Assembly: GCA_023379555.1 (NCBI GenBank)
Contig: JAMCQR010000043.1
Span: forward strand, 1-8,920
Length of the DNA: 8,920 nt
Reading direction: 5' to 3'
From: Thermoplasmatota archaeon
Lineage (GTDB): Archaea; Thermoplasmatota; Thermoplasmata; Thermoplasmatales; GCA-001856825
The translations under genes were made by a program, and so were the position numbers. Position 1 is the stretch's first letter. Each line of letters begins with the position of its first letter. This document shows positions 4,763 through 8,920 of this stretch, one piece after another. The notes under the pieces were generated by a model, which did no database searches, was not told the DNA's origin, and saw nothing but the letters and a program-made list of their open reading frames with translations.

Positions 4763-6112
4763 ATGGAAAACGAGGTTCTGAGCCTTCTGCGAAAGGGTAG
4801 AACCATGGTACTTTCGACCGAAGGGGTGGCCCTTTGGTCTGCGAAGGTGTTTTATGCTCTTGAGGGAGGACTAGTTTTCTTGGTAGAGAAGGGCAGTTTG
4901 ACCCTTAAGAATATACAGAAAAATGATAGCGTCGTTTTCACGATCGATTTTGAAACTCCAGACCTGTTCATCCAGGGAACTGGCAAGGTCACGGTTCTTG
5001 GGGAACCGAAGGACTTCCATAAAGAGAGAGGGACGTTGTTGTACAAGGTCCCGGAAGATACCCTGTTTGTGAAATCAGGACACGTCCTGATTGCTAAATT
5101 ATTACCAGATAACGTGAGATTCAGCGATTTTACCGCACAGCCGAAGAAAACGGATAACAAATTCAAGCCGGAGGAACTCACCGAAAATAAAACATTCAGG
5201 TACTGGAGAGCTCTAAGACCATGGTCATTCCAGCAGAGCGTCACCTCTCTGATATTCGGTGCCTTGCTTGCATTCCAGGTCAGCTTTTCTTATCGGATCA
5301 ATCTCTATCTCCTCTTCCTTTCAGTTGCAGCGATCATCCTTGTTCACGGGGCTTTCAACGCTTACAGCGATTATTTCGATTTTACTTTGAAGACGGATAA
5401 ACCTGAAGGAATGGGATCTGCTGGAGCCAGAGTACTCATAGACAGACTCATTCCAACTGGCAAATTCCTCTATTTCACAACGGGGATTTTTTTACTGGGA
5501 CTCGCACTGGGCGTCTACCTGATTGTACTGAGACCTGTAATTATTCCTTACGTTGTTATCGGCCTGATTGCTGGCCTCGTCTACGGGCTACCAAAATTTG
5601 GATTCAAAAGGATCGCACTGGGAGATCTCGCAGTCTTTCTTGCATTCGGACCTGGAATCTTCCTAGGATCGCTCGTTCTCCAGGGAGGAGTTGTTGGGAT
5701 CCCTCAACTTCTGATCTCACTGTCACTGGGGATGATAATAGTTGCAATCCTTCACGGGAACAACTGGAGAGACATCAAGGACGACAGAGAAGCTGGGGTC
5801 AAGACAGTGGCACTCTATCTGGGAGACAGAGGCTCCCTAATCTACTATGTATCCCTTATCTGGCTTTCCTATCCTCTATTCATCATTGCAGTAATACTGG
5901 AACCCAGACTATTTCCTATACTGGGGGCTCTTCTGACGATTCCGTGGGCAATAAGACTTACTAGAATAGCAAGGAACGCAAAAAACATGAAAAGAAATCT
6001 TCTAGATATGCTGACTGCAAACTTTACATCTCTTCACATCTATTTCTCTGTGGTGTTCCTCGCGGTCTTCCTTGCAATAATTTACTTTTTCCCGACACTA
6101 CATCTCCCTTGA
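4763..6112 (+). CDS. menA: Fusion: split-barrel flavin-reductase-like domain plus MenA/UbiA prenyltransferase
   Basis: The first ~125 of 449 residues resemble a pyridoxamine-phosphate-oxidase-like split barrel (KGRTMVLSTEGVALWSAKV, then LVFLVEKGSLTLKNIQKN and GTGKVTVLGEP). A linker (125-145) leads to a membrane prenyltransferase with about eight hydrophobic segments from 155 to 444. The first polar motif is NAYSDYFDF (199-207), with D203, D206 and D212 in reach. The second is NNWRDIKDDREAGVKT (333-348). Both match 1,4-dihydroxy-2-naphthoate prenyltransferases better than heme O or digeranylgeranylglyceryl-phosphate synthases. The enzyme would attach an isoprenoid chain to a (dihydroxy)naphthoate in the membrane. 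The soluble part may bind FMN, F420 or heme, or be structural; I cannot tell. The frame is continuous with no sign of sequencing error. Confidence 0.88.
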   Translation: MENEVLSLLRKGRTMVLSTEGVALWSAKVFYALEGGLVFLVEKGSLTLKNIQKNDSVVFTIDFETPDLFIQGTGKVTVLGEPKDFHKERGTLLYKVPEDTLFVKSGHVLIAKLLPDNVRFSDFTAQPKKTDNKFKPEELTENKTFRYWRALRPWSFQQSVTSLIFGALLAFQVSFSYRINLYLLFLSVAAIILVHGAFNAYSDYFDFTLKTDKPEGMGSAGARVLIDRLIPTGKFLYFTTGIFLLGLALGVYLIVLRPVIIPYVVIGLIAGLVYGLPKFGFKRIALGDLAVFLAFGPGIFLGSLVLQGGVVGIPQLLISLSLGMIIVAILHGNNWRDIKDDREAGVKTVALYLGDRGSLIYYVSLIWLSYPLFIIAVILEPRLFPILGALLTIPWAIRLTRIARNAKNMKRNLLDMLTANFTSLHIYFSVVFLAVFLAIIYFFPTLHLP

Positions 6113-6130
6113 CGTCAGTTCAAGAACAGG

Positions 6131-6697
6131 TCATCTTGCCAATGACTTTTGATTTTTGACCTCAAACACGAGATTGTTTAGTAAGTCTCTCATGAACTTC
6201 TCCGCAATTTCATCCACGAACTCTCCCATTTCATTAATCTTCTTGTCGACGAAATTTATGATAACTTCCGGTCTGTTTAAGATCCTTGCATCAAGGAACA
6301 CGAACGATTGCCGTAGGTGGTATTGGGCTCTGGCTCCCCCTATCATGCCTGTTGAGGAGCTCATTATCGCCCCAATTTTCTTTGCAAACACATTGTTTGG
6401 AACGGATGCCCAGTCAATCGCGTTCTTCAGGTAGCCCGGAACAGAATAATTGTATTCTGGAGTAACTATTAGGAATCCATCGGAATGGTCTATGAGATTC
6501 CTGAAATCTACGACGGGTGCACTGGGTTCCCTCAAGTGATCTGCGTTGAAAATCGGGATACTGGATATATCGGCTAACTGAAGGCTCGAGCCTTCCGGCA
6601 TCAATTTTCTTGCCTTTTCCAACACCTTTTTGCTAAAGGAGCCGTTTCTCAGGCTTCCCCCGATCCCCGCTATGACTACCTTGTTCTCTCGGTTCAT
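6131..6697 (-). CDS. NAD(P)H-dependent FMN reductase / flavodoxin-like quinone reductase
   Basis: A 188-residue flavodoxin-fold protein of usual length. It would transfer hydride from NAD(P)H to FMN and on to flavin, quinone or azo/metal acceptors in the cytoplasm. Seen: phosphate-binding loop GGSLRNGSFSKKV (13-25), flavin-contacting TPEYNYSVPGYLKNAIDW (79-96), then SSSTGMIGGARAQYHLR (113-129). It belongs to the SsuE/ChrR/ArsH-like group, but the acceptor cannot be told. It converges on the prenyltransferase with only 18 bases between stops, so the two transcripts must overlap or end within that gap. A quinone-reducing role would suit the neighbour but is inference. The ATG at 6697 fits a TATA-like box about 24 bases upstream, so it is probably leaderless. 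Confidence 0.9.
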   Translation of the reverse strand: MNRENKVVIAGIGGSLRNGSFSKKVLEKARKLMPEGSSLQLADISSIPIFNADHLREPSAPVVDFRNLIDHSDGFLIVTPEYNYSVPGYLKNAIDWASVPNNVFAKKIGAIMSSSTGMIGGARAQYHLRQSFVFLDARILNRPEVIINFVDKKINEMGEFVDEIAEKFMRDLLNNLVFEVKNQKSLAR

Positions 6698-6716
6698 GCA
6701 CCCAGATTTAAACTAT

Positions 6717-6725
6717 GTAATTAAG
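6717..6725 (-). promoter_or_regulatory. TATA-like box of the FMN reductase
   Basis: The minus strand reads CTTAATTAC, centred about 24 bases before the ATG at 6697. The region up to 6760 is very AT-rich with further candidates (for example ATATTTAA near 6740), so the exact element is uncertain. Confidence 0.4.
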
Positions 6726-6818
6726 TTTCTTTAATTTAGTTAAATATTCCTTTAATCTATCTTGCCGTAGAACTGTTAGGATGCTACTTCCCTTGTCATT
6801 TTAGACTCTACCAAAATT

Positions 6819-6826
6819 CTTAATTG
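6819..6826 (+). promoter_or_regulatory. TATA-like box of the aldo/keto reductase
   Basis: CTTAATTG is centred about 23 bases before the ATG at 6846. It supports that start over the upstream TTG at 6831, which would lie close to or ahead of the transcription start. It shares the core CTTAATT with the divergent reductase promoter at 6717-6725. Confidence 0.5.
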
Positions 6827-6845
6827 ATGATTGGTTGCCTTAGTC

Positions 6846-7646
6846 ATGGAAAGTGACTTCCCGAAAATAGATACAAGGGAAATGGGTTCTACTGGAGAGA
6901 AAGTCTCTGCAATAGGGCTTGGAACTTATGGAATAAGCAATTACAAGAAAGGAGAGGAGGCATTTGCTTATGCAGTAGAGAGGGGAGTGAACCTGATTGA
7001 TACCGCCGAGATCTACAACACTGAAGATTTTGTTGGCAACGTAATAAGAAAGGTGGGAAGGGAAAATTTGTTCATAACCACTAAGGTTGCCCCCAAGAAC
7101 CTGACCTCCAAGGAAAGCACTCTCAGATCAGCCAGAGGATCACTTAAAAAGTTGGGCATCAAGACAGTAGATCTTATTCTGATTCATTGGCCCCACGATA
7201 CGATGAGCATCTCTGAACAAGTGAAAAACATAGAGTCAGTCCAGAAGGAAGGACTGACAAGATACATAGGTGTCAGCAACTTTTCGGTCAAGCAGATGGA
7301 AGAAGCCAGGAGTTCCACAAAGTCTTCAGAAATTGTGTGCAACCAAGTCGAGTACAATATGTCAAAAAGGGATGTTGAAAAAGACGTGATACCATATTGT
7401 GAAAAGAATGAAATGAGTGTGGTAGCATATACGCCTATTGAAAAAGGGACCCCTAACATGTACAAGGGAATGAAGGATGTGTCGATTAGCACGGGTAAGA
7501 CCTCTATTCAAATCTCCCTAAATTTCCTGATGCGATATACAAGCGTATTACCGATTCCAAAATCAGAAAATTTGGAACACATAAAGGAGATACTCGGCTC
7601 AACTGGCTGGAGATTAAAGGACAAGGAGATTGCTCTCTTAGATTGA
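6846..7646 (+). CDS. Aldo/keto reductase
   Basis: A 266-residue TIM-barrel oxidoreductase that reduces aldehydes or ketones with NADPH in the cytoplasm. The catalytic tetrad is intact: D52 and Y57 (DTAEIY), K80 (ITTKV) and H114 (LILIHWP). The opening MGSTGEKVSAIGLGTYGI and IGVSNF (about 141-146) are typical, and PIPKS near 232-236 is the usual cofactor-phosphate region. It is rather short at the C-terminus, ending right after the last predicted helix, so the substrate-shaping C-terminal loop is reduced. I begin at ATG 6846 because homologues start close to the G-S-T-G motif and the TATA box fits; an in-frame TTG at 6831 would add five residues. The substrate cannot be predicted. It is divergently arranged with the FMN reductase, both flavin/nicotinamide redox genes. 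Confidence 0.92.
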   Translation: MESDFPKIDTREMGSTGEKVSAIGLGTYGISNYKKGEEAFAYAVERGVNLIDTAEIYNTEDFVGNVIRKVGRENLFITTKVAPKNLTSKESTLRSARGSLKKLGIKTVDLILIHWPHDTMSISEQVKNIESVQKEGLTRYIGVSNFSVKQMEEARSSTKSSEIVCNQVEYNMSKRDVEKDVIPYCEKNEMSVVAYTPIEKGTPNMYKGMKDVSISTGKTSIQISLNFLMRYTSVLPIPKSENLEHIKEILGSTGWRLKDKEIALLD

Positions 7647-7842
7647 GGTTGAACCAGGGTGGAGAGTAGATCCTTCGATCAGTGAATGCACTCTTTGATT
7701 CGTCACATGTAAGTTTGCCTCCTTCCAAATAAATGGTCCCTGAAGGCAAAATAACCCCGGACCGATTCTCTTTGGTAAATTAACAAAGATGAGTACTACT
7801 ACCTTTTTACGACAATGTTTCGTGAATGAGTTGAACGCAGGC
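7647..7842. other. Gene-free stretch with a hairpin
   Basis: No gene is supported here. TTTGCCT (7714-7720) pairs with AGGCAAA (7744-7750), and TTC (7723-7725) with GAA (7742-7744) can lengthen it by shifting the pairing, so a transcript-end or leader structure is possible. GGTCC (7735-7739)/GGACC (7759-7763) is an overlapping alternative. A T-run (TTTTT, 7803-7807) follows, suitable for ending the aldo/keto reductase transcript. Confidence 0.3.
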
Positions 7843-7860
7843 AATTAAAGGCAGGTAATC
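7843..7860 (+). promoter_or_regulatory. TATA-like box and ribosome site of the small membrane protein
   Basis: AATTAAAG (7843-7850) is centred about 22 bases before the ATG at 7868. AGGTAATC (7853-7860), one mismatch from the ideal AGGTGATC, ends seven bases before it. Both support the small gene, although only one of them can act if the message is leaderless. Confidence 0.4.
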
Positions 7861-7867
7861 ATAGATT

Positions 7868-8071
7868 ATGACTGCCATTGCTGCAGGAAATGGGTTTTAT
7901 GCTGCCAATCATTTAGAGAAGGTTAAAAGACTGAGGCAGGAGATGAAACTGGATCCCCTACTCCCTCTCCTGAGCCTTCAAGTATCATTCTTCAGCGTTG
8001 TCATTGTATTTGTGACCATAGGAGTCAGTCCTTACTTGATGAACAGAAGTTTGGCAATTTCCGGTAGCTGA
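7868..8071 (+). CDS. Small single-pass membrane protein of unknown function
   Basis: A 67-residue protein. Residues 1-30 are a mostly helical, charged region (HLEKVKRLRQEMKLD), and residues about 31-57 form one hydrophobic membrane segment ending near SPYLMNR. The positive charge on the N-side suggests that the N-terminus stays in the cytoplasm. The start has a ribosome-site-like AGGTAATC and a TATA-like box, and codon use looks like the neighbours', so I take it as a real gene despite its size. No family is recognised. The next gene, an NfeD-like membrane protein, starts 90 bases downstream in the same direction but with its own candidate promoter, so a partnership is possible but unproven. 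It may be specific to the lineage. Confidence 0.55.
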   Translation: MTAIAAGNGFYAANHLEKVKRLRQEMKLDPLLPLLSLQVSFFSVVIVFVTIGVSPYLMNRSLAISGS

Positions 8072-8109
8072 GAACGTTCCCCGCTACTTCGACTGGATTG
8101 AGTTTTGGA

Positions 8110-8125
8110 GAATGCACAAGCATTC
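8110..8125 (+). terminator. Perfect 6-bp hairpin between the two membrane-protein genes
   Basis: GAATGC (8110-8115) and GCATTC (8120-8125) enclose the loop ACAA, about 38 bases after the small protein's stop. No T-run follows, so termination is only one option. The copy of TTCCCCGC at 8123-8130 overlaps its right arm and repeats one at 8077-8084. Confidence 0.3.
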
Positions 8126-8133
8126 CCCGCGTC

Positions 8134-8146
8134 ATTAAGCTTAAAT
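8134..8146 (+). promoter_or_regulatory. TATA-like region of the NfeD-like gene
   Basis: ATTAAGCTTAAAT contains two overlapping TATA-like cores centred about 21-27 bases before the ATG at 8161, and it would equally fit a start at ATG 8170. No ribosome site is visible. Confidence 0.45.
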
Positions 8147-8160
8147 GAAGAATACGATTG

Positions 8161-8586
8161 ATGAACCTTATGCGTAGAGAAGTTTCGCCCCTTATAGTAA
8201 AATATGGGTACAGAACTCTAGCTATACTAATTCTACTGGCTATCTTCTCTACATATCTCCTAACAGAATATTTTCTATCCGGCGAAAAAAATACTTTCTT
8301 GCTTGCTCTTTCTATTATATTTTATCCCATAACTATCATTCTCTTTGTTGGTTTCAGACTCACTGTAGTTGACAGGATTCACAAGAAATATTTTCATAAC
8401 GAAACCTTAATAAATAAGAGCGGAAGAGTCTCAAAGGAGTCAGGGGTCGGTATCAAGGGATCTGCAAACATTTCGAATGAGGAATGGAGTTTCATATGCG
8501 ACTCAATCACGAACAAAGGGGATACAGTGGAGGTTGTTGGGATATTGGATGATAACGTAACATTGATGGTCAAAAAGATTGCTTAA
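8161..8586 (+). CDS. NfeD-like membrane protein (short form)
   Basis: Two hydrophobic membrane segments (about 17-36 and 45-69) are followed by a soluble C-domain of about 60 residues. That domain reads like the small OB-fold beta-barrel of NfeD proteins: GRVSKESGVGIKGSANISNE (88-107), a tryptophan and the beta run EEWSFICDSI, then KGDTVEVVGILDDNVTLMVKK. Such proteins usually work with stomatin/SPFH proteins in membrane organisation, but no SPFH gene is visible here. At 141 residues it is the short form lacking the ClpP-like protease domain. I choose ATG 8161 (MNLMRREV); TTG 8158 or ATG 8170 remain possible. The domain match is from motif memory and is weaker than for the enzymes. Confidence 0.65.
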   Translation: MNLMRREVSPLIVKYGYRTLAILILLAIFSTYLLTEYFLSGEKNTFLLALSIIFYPITIILFVGFRLTVVDRIHKKYFHNETLINKSGRVSKESGVGIKGSANISNEEWSFICDSITNKGDTVEVVGILDDNVTLMVKKIA

Positions 8587-8751
8587 TCATCAATATTTTC
8601 CACTTCGGCAATACACGTCGATTATGGACTTTTCTATACACGTAAAAATTATTGATTCTGACCAGAAATGTCTTTTAGGAGATGTCATGCGAGAAGTATT
8701 GTAATGTTGATTCGCCCCATGTAAATTAGTTACTTGGTGTATGTAAGTTTA
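8587..8751. other. Gene-free stretch with small repeats
   Basis: No gene is seen. ATACACGT occurs twice in direct orientation (8611-8618 and 8636-8643), 25 bases apart. An outer inverted repeat ATCAATA(8589-8595)/TATTGAT(8650-8656) surrounds both copies. Nearby GTAA-ATTAG-TTAC (8721-8733) is another small inverted repeat. These could be regulator sites for the downstream gene or part of the 3' end of the NfeD-like transcript. Confidence 0.3.
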
Positions 8752-8760
8752 TTTAATATA
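8752..8760 (+). promoter_or_regulatory. TATA-like box of the right-edge gene
   Basis: TTTAATATA is centred about 26 bases before the ATG at 8782, the standard distance for a leaderless archaeal message. Confidence 0.55.
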
Positions 8761-8781
8761 CTTTAAACGCTTTCTGGAAAT

Positions 8782-8920
8782 ATGACAAAAGTTTTGTTTC
8801 TATTGATGACAGGAAAAGAGGCGCCGGAGAAGGCTTATCTGTCACTTATGACTGTATCGAGGCAAATAAAGGCAAAGAGGTATGAAGATGCCAAGGTTCT
8901 ACTGTATGGACCGAGTGAAG
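8782..8920 (+). CDS. DsrE-like family protein, N-terminal part (partial)
   Basis: The frame is open from ATG 8782 to the window edge (46 complete codons). It begins MTKVLFLLMTGKEAPEKAY and continues through helical SLMTVSRQIKAKRYEDAKV to LLYGPSE. A first beta strand, a helix rich in charged residues and a second strand ending in LLYGPS match DsrE/DsrF-like small sulfur-relay or uncharacterised intracellular proteins of about 110-130 residues. The cysteine that would show a sulfur-relay role, if present, lies beyond the edge. The family call rests on the first third only. Confidence 0.6.
   Translation, partial: MTKVLFLLMTGKEAPEKAYLSLMTVSRQIKAKRYEDAKVLLYGPSE

Noticed and set aside
4852..5244. 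Long minus-strand open frame inside the prenyltransferase fusion
   Set aside because: It lies wholly opposite a well-supported gene, has no promoter or ribosome site, and has no recognisable domain.
6831..6845. TTG start for the aldo/keto reductase, five residues longer
   Set aside because: The TATA box at 6819-6826 is too close to leave room for it, and the family begins nearer to ATG 6846.
7504..7844. Minus-strand open frames over the end of the aldo/keto reductase and the gene-free stretch
   Set aside because: One largely overlaps a certain gene; the other has no recognisable features, promoter or ribosome site.
1..8920. Mobile element, prophage, CRISPR array or defence island
   Set aside because: No transposase, integrase, Cas or toxin-antitoxin signature, no terminal repeats and no regularly spaced repeats were seen. 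Codon use looks even across the window.

Overview
The window looks like a stretch of ordinary archaeal chromosome, most likely from a member of the Thermoplasmatales or a close relative. Four things point there: an iron-type superoxide dismutase very like the Sulfolobus and Thermoplasma enzymes, an archaeal bifunctional phosphoglucose/phosphomannose isomerase, heavy use of AGA/AGG and ATA codons, and promoters with a TATA-like box about 20-30 bases upstream of the start codon, so that many messages would be leaderless. Shine-Dalgarno-like sequences (variants of GGTGAT) appear at only a few genes. I saw no transposon, prophage, CRISPR array, rRNA, or tRNA that I could fold convincingly.

Left part (1-2386, minus strand): the first 24 bases are probably the N-terminus of a short-chain dehydrogenase running off the edge. 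A non-coding stretch with several consecutive hairpins follows (81-225). Next come superoxide dismutase (268-891), a 367-base gene-free stretch, and an acyl-CoA dehydrogenase with the catalytic layout of isovaleryl-CoA dehydrogenases (1259-2386).

Middle (2387-6112, plus strand): a divergent promoter region separates the dehydrogenase from a divergent MqnA/MqnD-family protein (2474-3208). Then come the sugar-phosphate isomerase (3269-4198), a small protein of unknown function (4298-4651), and a fused protein with an N-terminal flavin-reductase-like split barrel and a C-terminal MenA/UbiA prenyltransferase (4763-6112). The MqnA-like and MenA-like proteins together suggest menaquinone synthesis, possibly by the futalosine route. 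Each plus-strand gene has its own TATA-like box, so they are probably separate transcripts rather than one operon.

Right part (6113-8920): an NAD(P)H:FMN reductase (minus, 6131-6697) converges on the prenyltransferase. It shares a divergent promoter region with an aldo/keto reductase (6846-7646). A gene-poor stretch follows, then a single-pass small membrane protein (7868-8071), an NfeD-like membrane protein (8161-8586) and the start of a probable DsrE-like protein (8782 to the right edge).

The common theme is redox and energy metabolism: quinone, flavin, superoxide and acyl-CoA. I found no clearly new defence or mobile system. The items most worth following up are the split-barrel/prenyltransferase fusion, the divergent MqnA-like protein, the hairpin-rich leader at the left, and the two small unknown proteins.
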